From: Eubacteriaceae bacterium
GTDB taxonomy: Bacteria; Bacillota; Clostridia; Eubacteriales; Alkalibacteraceae
Length of the DNA: 10,469 bases
NCBI GenBank assembly: GCA_003446375.1
Contig: DMAW01000101.1
Coordinates: 1-10,469 of the forward strand
Direction: 5' to 3'
Made by a program: the position numbers and the translations under genes. This document shows positions 1 through 6,618 of the stretch, piece after piece. Under the pieces are notes generated by a model. The model ran no database searches. It had not been told where the DNA came from and saw only the letters and a list, made by a program, of their open reading frames with translations. Within the stretch, counting starts at the first letter, position 1, and the number at the start of each line of letters is the position of its first letter.

Positions 1-1922
1 TTGATACTATCTTCGAGGTAGACACTATAAGACATGTCTTGGATACAGTCTGCTCCTTAGCGGGGATACGCTATAAAGACAATGAAAAGCTTGATATTTC
101 TGTAAGAGTCATAACAGATCATATAAGAAGCGTAAGCTTCATGGTAGGCGACGGAGTTCTTCCAAGCAATGAAGGAAGAGGCTACGTCTTAAGAAGGCTT
201 TTAAGAAGGGCTGCGCGACACGGAAAGCTTTTAGGCATCGAAGGTGCTTTTTTATCAGAGCTTTCAAAAGAAGTGGAAAAAACCTCCGGAGAAGCATATC
301 CGGAGCTTAGCGAAAAGAAAGACTACATCGCTAAGGTCATAAGGATAGAAGAGGAAAAATTCCAAGAAACCATAGATCAAGGACTCTCAATACTGGAAGA
401 AGAAATCAGCAGGCTTAAAGCCGCAAAAGAAAAGATTCTTTCCGGTGAAGCTGCATTCAAGCTTTATGATACATTTGGATTTCCTTTAGATCTTACAAGA
501 GATATACTGGAAGAATCTGAAATGGAAGTTGACGAGGAGAAATTCCACGAAGAAATGAAAAAGCAAAAGGACAGAGCACGAAAGGCCAGATCCGAAAAGG
601 AAATAGGAGCCTGGGGAGAAGACCCGTTTTCATACCTTGGTTCTGAAGCCCTTACTGATTTTGTGGGATACGAATCGATGGAAAGCCACAGCACTGTCCA
701 AGGCATCGTGATTGAAGGCTCCGAAGCAAAATTTGCAAGTGAAGGCGATGAAGTATTGATAGTTCTTGATAAAACCCCCTTTTATGGCGAAAGTGGCGGG
801 CAGGTTGGAGATATAGGGACTATCAGCACAGGAGAATGCGATATCAAAGTCAGCGACTGCAAAAAAGGAAGCTTGGGAAGGCATATTCACAATGGCAAAA
901 TATTAAAAGGGAGCTTGAAGGTTGGAGACAAGGTTCATTGTGAAGTAGACAGAACCAACAGGATGTCAATAGCAAGAAACCATACCGCAACCCATCTTCT
1001 TCATAAGGCTCTAAAAGAAATTTTAGGTTCTCACGTCGAACAGGCAGGTTCTTTGGTGGATGCCTATAAATTCAGGTTTGACTTTAACCATTTTGAAAAA
1101 ATGACTCCCGAAGAAATTTCAAAAGTTGAAAAGAAAATAAACCAAGTTATCCAAAAATCCATGGAAGTCGAAAAATTTGAGACTGATATCGAATCTGCCC
1201 GCAAATTAGGAGCTACAGCCCTTTTTGGGGAGAAGTACGGAGATACTGTAAGGGTGGTTAAAATTGACGATTACAGCATGGAGCTTTGCGGAGGAACCCA
1301 TCTAGACAACGTAAGCCAAATCGGACTTTTTAAAATCGTATCCGAAAATGGCGTGGCTTCAGGAATCAGAAGGATAGAGGGAGTAACGGGCATCAACACT
1401 CTTAAATACGTGGAAAAACTTGAAAATACCATTAAGCAGACTGCATCTGCCTTAAAATCTTCACCTGATAACATAATTCAAAGGATAGAGGACATATACG
1501 CTGCAAATAAAGCATTGGAAAAAGAGCTTAGTTCTCTTAAGCAGCAGCTTAATAAAAATGCTGCAGACGAGTACGTAAATCAAGTACAAGAAGTTAAATC
1601 TGTCAAGTTTTTGGCAGTTGAAGCGTCAGGATATGAAATGGATGATTTAAGAAACCTTGCAGACGGACTTAGAGACAAGATTCAGGGAGTTATAGTCGCA
1701 GCAGGAGAAAAAGATGGAAAAGTCAACCTTGTGGCAATGGGTACAAAGGATGCAGTCAGTAAGGGATTCCACGCAGGAAAGCTTGTGAAAGAAGCCGCAG
1801 CCGTTACAGGTGGCGGCGGAGGCGGAAGGCCTGATATGGCCCAAGCAGGTGGAAAAGATCCTTCTAAAATAAAAGCTGCCCTTCAAAAAGCAAAGGAAGT
1901 ATTGGAAGAACAGCTAGGCTGA
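1..1922 (+). CDS. alaS: Alanyl-tRNA synthetase, 3' part (5' end outside window)
   Basis: The enzyme attaches alanine to tRNA-Ala in the cytoplasm and hydrolyses mischarged Ser- or Gly-tRNA-Ala. The frame is open from base 3, and the residues before the first in-window ATG (base 39) already align with the family, so that ATG is not the start. About 640 residues are visible against a usual length near 875; the missing part is most of the N-terminal catalytic core. Visible parts, in order: the end of the aminoacylation domain with DGVLPSNEGRGYVLRR; the editing domain with its zinc ligands, HTATH (His codons at 981 and 993) and CGGTH (Cys codon 1287, His codon 1299); a coiled-coil stretch around 1420-1570; and the C-Ala domain with a glycine run near 1810-1827 followed by RPDMAQAGGKDPSKI. 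The gene ends in TGA, and about 130 bases follow before ireB. No frame damage is seen. Identity is secure. Confidence 0.97.
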   Translation, partial: DTIFEVDTIRHVLDTVCSLAGIRYKDNEKLDISVRVITDHIRSVSFMVGDGVLPSNEGRGYVLRRLLRRAARHGKLLGIEGAFLSELSKEVEKTSGEAYPELSEKKDYIAKVIRIEEEKFQETIDQGLSILEEEISRLKAAKEKILSGEAAFKLYDTFGFPLDLTRDILEESEMEVDEEKFHEEMKKQKDRARKARSEKEIGAWGEDPFSYLGSEALTDFVGYESMESHSTVQGIVIEGSEAKFASEGDEVLIVLDKTPFYGESGGQVGDIGTISTGECDIKVSDCKKGSLGRHIHNGKILKGSLKVGDKVHCEVDRTNRMSIARNHTATHLLHKALKEILGSHVEQAGSLVDAYKFRFDFNHFEKMTPEEISKVEKKINQVIQKSMEVEKFETDIESARKLGATALFGEKYGDTVRVVKIDDYSMELCGGTHLDNVSQIGLFKIVSENGVASGIRRIEGVTGINTLKYVEKLENTIKQTASALKSSPDNIIQRIEDIYAANKALEKELSSLKQQLNKNAADEYVNQVQEVKSVKFLAVEASGYEMDDLRNLADGLRDKIQGVIVAAGEKDGKVNLVAMGTKDAVSKGFHAGKLVKEAAAVTGGGGGGRPDMAQAGGKDPSKIKAALQKAKEVLEEQLG

Positions 1923-2056
1923 CTAGGTGCCTTTAGATTAGCTTAAAGCAATAAAAAATAGCTTGTAATTTTTAGCATTATGATTTAAACTCATAGTAAG
2001 GATTTTCAATTGATCGTAAGTAAATTGATGAATTTTACATGAAGGGGCGAAAGTAT

Positions 2057-2317
2057 ATGGACAACAATAAAGACTACACCGTGAAGTTTAATATCGAACA
2101 AGACAAATCTCAGCAAATCAAGGATTTGGTTAAAGAGGTATACTCCGCTCTCACAGAAAAGGGATACAAGCCCGTAAATCAACTGGTAGGATATATTATG
2201 TCCGGTGATCCTACGTATATCACAAGCTTTAAAAATGCGCGCAATCTGATTAAAAAAGTCGAAAGAGACGAGCTTTTAGAAGAATTGGTCAAGGAGTACT
2301 TCAACCATTTGGATTAA
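2057..2317 (+). CDS. ireB: IreB family regulatory phosphoprotein (UPF0297, YrzL)
   Basis: This is a small cytoplasmic protein of 86 residues. In Enterococcus faecalis IreB is a substrate of the Ser/Thr kinase IreK and influences cephalosporin tolerance; its biochemical activity is not known. The whole family pattern is present: YTVKFN near residues 7-12, then GYKPVNQLVGYIMSGDP, YITS, NARNLIKK and ERDELLEELVKEY. Thr8 sits where the family carries an N-terminal phosphorylatable Thr (alignment by eye). An in-frame ATG lies 18 bases upstream at 2039, but AAGGGG at 2042-2047 is placed nine bases before the ATG at 2057, so 2057 is preferred. It follows alaS, as in Bacillus and many clostridia, and is closed by a strong terminator, which separates it from the next gene. 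I see no convincing promoter in the 130 bases after alaS. Confidence 0.93.
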   Translation: MDNNKDYTVKFNIEQDKSQQIKDLVKEVYSALTEKGYKPVNQLVGYIMSGDPTYITSFKNARNLIKKVERDELLEELVKEYFNHLD

Positions 2318-2321
2318 TTAC

Positions 2322-2351
2322 AAGGCCCTTTTTTAAAGGGTCTTTCTTTTT
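2322..2351 (+). terminator. Rho-independent terminator after ireB
   Basis: A ten-base-pair stem with one G-T wobble (AAGGCCCTTT at 2322-2331 with AAAGGGTCTT at 2335-2344) has a three-T loop. A T-rich tail follows to 2351. It begins five bases after the ireB stop codon, so the alaS-ireB transcript probably ends here. Confidence 0.88.
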
Positions 2352-2373
2352 AAGAGACGCAGCCTTATCTTTC

Positions 2374-2455
2374 GACTGCACAACAGTCTTTTCTCCCTTT
2401 GGCGCAGCCAAGCATTTAACAGGAGCGAAGCGACATTAACGATGCCTGGGGCATC
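2374..2455 (+). repeat. Hairpin-rich leader; copy a of a second short repeat family
   Basis: Small perfect inverted repeats follow one another: GACTG/CAGTC (2374-2378 and 2384-2388), TTGGC/GCCAA around a GCA loop (2399-2411), and GATGCC/GGCATC around a TGG loop (2441-2455). The stretch around GCATTTAACAG and AGCGAC (2412-2434) resembles 8919-8941, which also lies just before a gene; the hairpin before it shares its layout but not its sequence. The last hairpin ends seven bases before the AKR ribosome binding site. The function is unknown; it could be a repeat or a structured 5' leader. Confidence 0.5.
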
Positions 2456-2471
2456 AACCCAAGAGGTAGTT

Positions 2472-3419
2472 ATGATTTACGATAAATTAGGAAAAACAGG
2501 CCTAAAGGTCTCAAAGCTCTGTTTCGGAAGCCTTACCCTAGGGCCCCTTCAGGCTAATCTCTCTATAGAAAAGGCTGCTGAACTAATTTCTCTGGCAAGC
2601 GATAAGGGGCTGAATTTTATTGATACTGCAGATTTGTATGGAAATTATGAACATATAAGGCAGGGGCTGAAGCGTAGCCGAAACAACTGGATAATATCAT
2701 CAAAATCATACGATTACGATAAAAAGGGCATGGAGGCGAGCCTTGAAAAAGCCAGAAGAGAGATGGACAGAGACGTAATCGACATCTTTATGCTTCACGA
2801 AACCGAAAGCGAGCATACAATCCGCGGACACTGGGATGCAGTGGATTATTTGCTTGAACAAAAGATTAAAGGTACAATAAAGGCAGTGGGAGTTTCAACT
2901 CACAGAGTCGAAGGGGTTTTAGGCGCATTGAAATTTGACGAAATCGAAGTCATTCACCCCATATTTAATTACAAAGGCCTGGGGATAGAAGACGGAGATG
3001 CAAGGTCCATGGAAGAAGCTTTAAGAAAGGCATGTTCTTTAGGAAAGGGCATATTTGCAATGAAGCCTTTAGGGGGCGGAAATCTCATAAGCACCCGAAC
3101 AAAGGCATTTGAGTACCTAAAAGACAAGCACTATGTAAATTCTGTGGCAATTGGGATGCAGTCGGAAGACGAGCTTGAATACAATTGTTCGATGATACAA
3201 GGAGAAGCCATCCCCGATGATATTTCTAAATCTACGGCTGATAAAACACGCAGTTTGCATATAGACTCATGGTGCAACGGGTGCAGAAGCTGTGTGAATG
3301 TATGTGGTCAAAATGCTTTAATAATAAAAGACGGCAAAGCCGAGGTAAATAAAGAAAAATGCATATTGTGCGGATACTGCAGCGCTTCATGTCCGCAATT
3401 TTGCATCAAGGTGGTATAA
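2472..3419 (+). CDS. Aldo/keto reductase with C-terminal 2[4Fe-4S] ferredoxin domain
   Basis: This is a predicted cytoplasmic oxidoreductase of 315 residues; its substrate is unknown. Residues 1-260 form the aldo/keto reductase barrel, and the catalytic tetrad can be read by position: Asp51 and Tyr56 in DTADLYG, Lys78 in SSKSY and His109 in FMLHE. The C-terminal ~50 residues carry two four-cysteine sets, C268-C271-C274-C278 and C297-C300-C303-C307 followed by Pro, as in bacterial ferredoxins, so two [4Fe-4S] clusters are expected. A longer reading from ATG 2442 would begin inside a hairpin with a Shine-Dalgarno 16 bases away; ATG 2472 has AGAGG at 2462-2466 and the typical MIYDKLGKTGLKVSKL family start. 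It follows the ireB terminator and is joined to ruvX by three bases, with the ruvX ribosome site inside its own 3' end. The gene is absent from the B. subtilis version of this cluster. Confidence 0.92.
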   Translation: MIYDKLGKTGLKVSKLCFGSLTLGPLQANLSIEKAAELISLASDKGLNFIDTADLYGNYEHIRQGLKRSRNNWIISSKSYDYDKKGMEASLEKARREMDRDVIDIFMLHETESEHTIRGHWDAVDYLLEQKIKGTIKAVGVSTHRVEGVLGALKFDEIEVIHPIFNYKGLGIEDGDARSMEEALRKACSLGKGIFAMKPLGGGNLISTRTKAFEYLKDKHYVNSVAIGMQSEDELEYNCSMIQGEAIPDDISKSTADKTRSLHIDSWCNGCRSCVNVCGQNALIIKDGKAEVNKEKCILCGYCSASCPQFCIKVV

Positions 3420-3422
3420 ATA

Positions 3423-3839
3423 ATGATAAGATATATGGGACTGGACGTAGGCGACAGAACAATAGGTGTTGCAGTGTCCGACTCTTTGGGCATTACGGCC
3501 CAAAGTCTTAAGACTATAAAAAGAGCAAGCCTGGATAAGGACTTGGAAGAGCTAAAAAGCATCATTGAAGAAAAATCCGTGACTGCATTAATTATCGGGA
3601 TACCTAAAAATATGAACGGCACTATTGGCCCCCAGGGAGAAAAAGTGATTGGATTTTCTAATTACCTTAAAAAGCGGCTCCATGTTGAAATAATCCATTG
3701 GGATGAAAGGCTGACTAGCAAATTTGCAGAAAACCTGATGCTTGAAGGTGACGTTAAAAGAAAAAAAAGAAAAGAAAATATTGATATGATGGCGGCGCAA
3801 AATATTCTGCAAAGCTACATGGATTCTAAAAATATTTAA
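3423..3839 (+). CDS. ruvX: Putative pre-16S rRNA nuclease / RuvX (YqgF) family
   Basis: This is a cytoplasmic RNase H-fold nuclease of 138 residues, the usual length. E. coli YqgF takes part in maturing the 5' end of 16S rRNA; the older name of Holliday junction resolvase is a fold-based prediction. Family features seen: GLDVGDRTIGVAVSD with catalytic Asp8, the IIGIPKNMNGTIGPQGEKV segment from about residue 57, WDERLTS with Asp94-Glu95-Arg96, and a C-terminal KKRKENIDMMAAQNILQSY stretch with Asp121. The start at 3423 has AAGGTGG at 3408-3414 inside the end of the AKR gene; an alternative ATG at 3435 has no site as good. The three-base gap suggests translational coupling to the AKR gene. DUF1292 follows after 20 bases with its own strong ribosome site. 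Identity is secure. Confidence 0.95.
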   Translation: MIRYMGLDVGDRTIGVAVSDSLGITAQSLKTIKRASLDKDLEELKSIIEEKSVTALIIGIPKNMNGTIGPQGEKVIGFSNYLKKRLHVEIIHWDERLTSKFAENLMLEGDVKRKKRKENIDMMAAQNILQSYMDSKNI

Positions 3840-3859
3840 AATTACAGGAGGTAATAACT

Positions 3860-4147
3860 ATGAGCAAGCACGTACACGATGAAAACTGCAACCATGATCA
3901 CGATCACGACAATACTATCGTATTGGTGGACGACAGCGGAGAAGAGATGAAGTTTGAGATCATCATAACTTTGGAACATGACGGAAAGGAATATGCTCTT
4001 CTGAAAAAACCTGAGGAAGATTCAGACGATATGTTCGCTTTCAGGATCGAAGAAGACGAAGACGGAGAGCTTTTAGTTCCCGTTGAAGAAGACAATGAAA
4101 TAGAGATGATTCAAAAAATTTACGACGAGCTGTCAGACGAAGAGTAA
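3860..4147 (+). CDS. DUF1292 family protein (YrzB-like) with His-rich N-terminus
   Basis: This is a very acidic protein of 95 residues and unknown function. The core, from about residue 19 to the end, fits DUF1292: TIVLVDDSGEEMKFEIIIT, a KEYALLKKP strand, FAFRIEEDEDGELLVPV, and an acidic tail. Residues 4-16 hold five His, one Cys and several Asp (HVHDENCNHDHDH), which looks able to bind a divalent metal; that is inference. The ribosome site AGGAGG (3846-3851) eight bases before ATG is the strongest in the region. The ireB-ruvX-DUF1292 order matches yrzL-yrrK-yrzB of B. subtilis, interrupted here by the AKR gene. A repeat array follows at once and probably ends the operon, since no ordinary terminator is visible. 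Assignment to the family is firm; the function is not known. Confidence 0.9.
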   Translation: MSKHVHDENCNHDHDHDNTIVLVDDSGEEMKFEIIITLEHDGKEYALLKKPEEDSDDMFAFRIEEDEDGELLVPVEEDNEIEMIQKIYDELSDEE

Positions 4148-4164
4148 GAAGATACATGCTTCAG

Positions 4165-4388
4165 CACATGCAAGCATCTGTCATTTCGAGCAGAGCGAGA
4201 AATCTCAGGAAAGCATAAAGCATGGTTCGGTTTCCATGCCGGACCGGATGCTAAATATGTGTCATCCTGAGGACCTGGCTGTGCCGGAGACGTAGGGATC
4301 TCAGGAATTACTGCAACTAGTATTGCATGGGCGTCAAATGCCATTGCAAATTTTAGGATCACCTGAGATTTCTCATTATAGGAATCCC
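4165..4388 (+). repeat. GTCATTTCGA repeat family, copy 1 (nested, right end truncated)
   Basis: Two left ends are followed by one incomplete right end. The first left end, 4165-4210, holds CACATGC, GTCATTTCGAGC and GAGAAATCTCAGGA; its hairpin lies at 4183-4203 with loop AGA. After about 35 unrelated bases containing the hairpin GCATGG/CCATGC (4220-4239), a second left end of another type begins near 4246 (GTCATCCTGAGG at 4261, GACGTAGGGATCTCAGG to 4305). An internal hairpin TGCAA/TTGCA follows at 4312-4327. The right part (CAAATGCCATTGCAAA from 4335) runs through CACCTGAGATTTCTCATT and then breaks off at 4378 before the right-end hairpin can close, and joins GGAATCC. It fills the gap between the DUF1292 gene and the fur promoter. 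Confidence 0.8.
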
Positions 4389-4390
4389 TC

Positions 4391-4419
4391 TTGACAAATA
4401 CGCAAAAAACAGTTAAAAT
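4391..4419 (+). promoter_or_regulatory. Sigma-A type promoter of fur
   Basis: TTGACA at 4391-4396 and TAAAAT at 4414-4419 are separated by exactly 17 bases. The -35 box is perfect and the -10 box has one mismatch. It starts a few bases after the truncated repeat and is the clearest promoter in the window. It would drive fur and probably rnj and trmR, since no terminator is visible between them. Confidence 0.85.
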
Positions 4420-4425
4420 CTTAAT

Positions 4426-4440
4426 TGATAATAATTATTA
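4426..4440 (+). promoter_or_regulatory. Fur-type operator (7-1-7 inverted repeat)
   Basis: TGATAAT-A-ATTATTA is a 7-1-7 inverted repeat with one mismatch between the arms, the form of Fur and PerR boxes. It starts six bases after the -10 element, over the expected transcription start, so a bound repressor would block initiation. TAATTGATAA occurs twice here (4422-4431 and 4439-4448) and may extend the site. The position suggests that Fur represses its own gene. Confidence 0.65.
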
Positions 4441-4460
4441 ATTGATAAGATGGTGATTAG

Positions 4461-4907
4461 ATGCCCGTAGAAGAATTTAAAAGCGTATTAAAGGAGCAAG
4501 GCTACAAGCTTACTCCACAAAGAAGACATATAATAGATGTGATGTTGAATAACAAGGAACATCATTTAAGTATCGACGAAATATACAGAGAGGTAAAGGG
4601 GATGTGCCCGGAGATTGGCATAGCTACTATATATCGAACAGTTCAGCTGTTTGAAGAGGTAGGGATACTATCCAAGCAGTACTTTGACGACGGATGCCAC
4701 AGATACGAGATATCCGACGGCGAAAGGACCCATAACCACCACCATCTCATCTGCAACAATTGCGGATCGGTAATCGAAATACAGGATGAATATTTCGACG
4801 CATTGGAACAACACATCGAAAAAGATAAAAGATTTAAAATAACCAACCACAACGTGGTATTTTTTGGCATTTGCGAAAAATGCATCAAAAAGAGCGAAAA
4901 TAGCTAA
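4461..4907 (+). CDS. fur: Fur family iron-responsive repressor
   Basis: This is a DNA-binding metalloregulator of 148 residues. The N-terminal winged helix carries GYKLTPQRRHIIDVM and the recognition region GIATIYRTVQLFEEVGIL (about 53-70). Cys98, Cys101, Cys138 and Cys141 (CNNC and CEKC) form the structural zinc site. The metal-sensing region holds His34/His35 and the HNHHHLIC segment (91-98). At the two positions where Bacillus PerR has its sensing aspartates, D85 and D104, this protein has Glu83 and Glu106 by hand alignment, which is the Fur pattern and argues against peroxide sensing. The start at 4461 has GGTGA at 4452-4456. A strong promoter with a Fur-like box lies directly upstream. 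Fur next to RNase J in the alaS cluster is, as I recall, also found in clostridia. Being a Fur-family protein is certain; Fur rather than PerR is likely. Confidence 0.92.
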   Translation: MPVEEFKSVLKEQGYKLTPQRRHIIDVMLNNKEHHLSIDEIYREVKGMCPEIGIATIYRTVQLFEEVGILSKQYFDDGCHRYEISDGERTHNHHHLICNNCGSVIEIQDEYFDALEQHIEKDKRFKITNHNVVFFGICEKCIKKSENS

Positions 4908-4924
4908 ATGAAAGGAGCAGTATT

Positions 4925-6595
4925 TTGGCAACGAAAAAAAATAATAAATTAAAGATTATACCTTTGGGAGGACTGGGAGAAGTCGGAAAGAACCTGACAG
5001 TTTTTGAGTATAAGAAGGATATAATCATAGTGGACTGCGGTATAACGTTTCCTGACGAAACAATGTACGGCATTGATATTGTATTGCCCGATTTCACGTA
5101 TTTGATCAACAACAAAGACCGAATAAGGGGAATTGTGGTAACTCATGGGCATGAGGATCATATAGGCGCTATACCGTATCTATTAAAGGAGATGAACCTT
5201 CCTATTTACGGCACAAAGCTTACTATAGGTCTTATAGACAATAAGCTAAATGAGCATGGCCTTTTGAGAAGCACCGAAAGAAACGTTATTAAGCCTAAGG
5301 ACCGAATCGATCTTGGAGGTTTTAATATCGAGTTTATCAGAACAAATCACAGCATAGCGGATACAGTGGCATTATGTATAAGGTGCGATGCTGCGACAGT
5401 CGTTCATACAGGCGACTTTAAGATTGACTATACTCCTATTGACGAAGAGGTGATCGATCTTGCCAGGTTTGCTGAAATAGGCAAGGAAGGCGTAGACCTT
5501 TTAATGGCAGACAGCACCAACGTGGAGCTCACGGGCTTTACGTTGTCAGAAAAATCAGTGGGAAAGAGATTCATAGAGCTTTTTGACGGAGTTCAAAGCC
5601 GAATCGTAGTGGCTACATTTGCTTCGAACGTACACAGGGTTCAGCAAATTATAGATGCTGCAGTAGTTCACGGCAGGAAAGTGGCTGTAAGCGGACGGAG
5701 CATGATAAACGTGACTACGACAGCCCATGAGCTTGGATACCTAAACATACCAAAAGGAACCTTAATCGACATAAAAGACATCAATAAGTACGATGATCAC
5801 GAAATCGTAGTTATATCCACAGGAAGCCAGGGAGAGCCTATGGCGGCTCTTAGCAGGATGGCCGTTGGAGAGTATAGACAGTTTTCAATAACAGCAGGAG
5901 ACCTTGTAATACTTTCAGCTTCACCAATTCCGGGCAACGAAAAGATGGTTATGCAGGTAATCAACAACCTCTTTAAGCTCGGTGCAGAAGTTATTTACGA
6001 AAAGCTTGCAGAAGTTCACGTTTCAGGACATGCAAGGCAAGAAGAGCTTAAGCTTATGCACACCCTTGTAAAACCTAAGTACTTTATTCCGGTCCATGGG
6101 GAGTACAGGATGCTCAAGCACCATGCAGAGCTGGCGCAGACTCTTGGCATGCCTGAAGAAAATACATTGATTGCAAGTACCGGTTCAATTATAGAACTGG
6201 GTAAAGACAGCTGCCGTGAAATCGGCAAAGCACCTTCAGGAGTGACCCTTGTCGATGGACTTGGCGTTGGAGATGTGGGAAATATAGTGCTAAGAGACAG
6301 GAAGCATCTATCAGAAGACGGCATATTCATAGTCATGGTCACTATGAGTAAAGGAAAGACCGTTGCGGGACCTGACGTAATATCCAGAGGATTCGTGTAT
6401 GTAAGAGAATCCGAGGAACTTATAAATGAAGCCAGAAACGTGGTCAAGGCTGCTTTGCTTAAATGTGAAGAAAAGAAGATTACCGACTGGAACAAGATAA
6501 AAGGCGCAGTAAGAGACTCTCTAGACCAGTTCTTATATGAAAAGACTAAGAGAAGACCTATGGTATTGCCAATACTTATGGAAGTAAAACAATAA
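4925..6595 (+). CDS. rnj: Ribonuclease J
   Basis: This is a metallo-beta-lactamase/beta-CASP ribonuclease of 556 residues, the length of B. subtilis RNase J1. It acts in the cytoplasm as 5'-to-3' exonuclease and endonuclease in mRNA decay and rRNA processing. Motifs in order: HGHEDH with His74, His76, Asp78 and His79 (two-zinc site, same numbers as in B. subtilis J1), NHSIADTVAL, HTGDFKID, DSTNVE, then the beta-CASP part with TFASNVHRVQQI, SGRSM, ISTGSQGEP, HVSGHA and IPVHGEYRM, and a C-terminal domain including SRGFVYVRE. It starts at TTG: AAAGGAG at 4911-4917 is seven bases before it, no in-frame ATG is near, and ATKKNNKLKIIPLGGLGEVG is the expected N-terminus. It follows fur by 17 bases and precedes trmR by 23, so the three are probably one operon. 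Only one RNase J is visible, so J1 or J2 cannot be assigned. Confidence 0.97.
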   Translation: MATKKNNKLKIIPLGGLGEVGKNLTVFEYKKDIIIVDCGITFPDETMYGIDIVLPDFTYLINNKDRIRGIVVTHGHEDHIGAIPYLLKEMNLPIYGTKLTIGLIDNKLNEHGLLRSTERNVIKPKDRIDLGGFNIEFIRTNHSIADTVALCIRCDAATVVHTGDFKIDYTPIDEEVIDLARFAEIGKEGVDLLMADSTNVELTGFTLSEKSVGKRFIELFDGVQSRIVVATFASNVHRVQQIIDAAVVHGRKVAVSGRSMINVTTTAHELGYLNIPKGTLIDIKDINKYDDHEIVVISTGSQGEPMAALSRMAVGEYRQFSITAGDLVILSASPIPGNEKMVMQVINNLFKLGAEVIYEKLAEVHVSGHARQEELKLMHTLVKPKYFIPVHGEYRMLKHHAELAQTLGMPEENTLIASTGSIIELGKDSCREIGKAPSGVTLVDGLGVGDVGNIVLRDRKHLSEDGIFIVMVTMSKGKTVAGPDVISRGFVYVRESEELINEARNVVKAALLKCEEKKITDWNKIKGAVRDSLDQFLYEKTKRRPMVLPILMEVKQ

Positions 6596-6618
6596 AATAT
6601 AAGTTGGAAGGAGGCTCT

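Noticed and set aside
39..41. ATG at 39 as the start of alaS
   Set aside because: The residues encoded before it (from base 3) already fit the alanyl-tRNA synthetase family, and the catalytic motifs are missing, so the gene begins outside the window.
1923..2056. Promoter for ireB in the gap after alaS
   Set aside because: Several AT-rich hexamers exist, but no pair with good -35 and -10 matches at 16-18 bases spacing stands out.
2442..2471. Longer N-terminus for the aldo/keto reductase from ATG 2442
   Set aside because: This ATG lies in a hairpin with the nearest Shine-Dalgarno 16 bases away. The extra ten residues do not resemble the family, whereas ATG 2472 has a well-placed site and a typical start.
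4461..4907. Calling the regulator PerR because of the AT-rich 7-1-7 box
   Set aside because: PerR and Fur boxes are nearly the same, and the two sensing positions carry Glu as in Fur.
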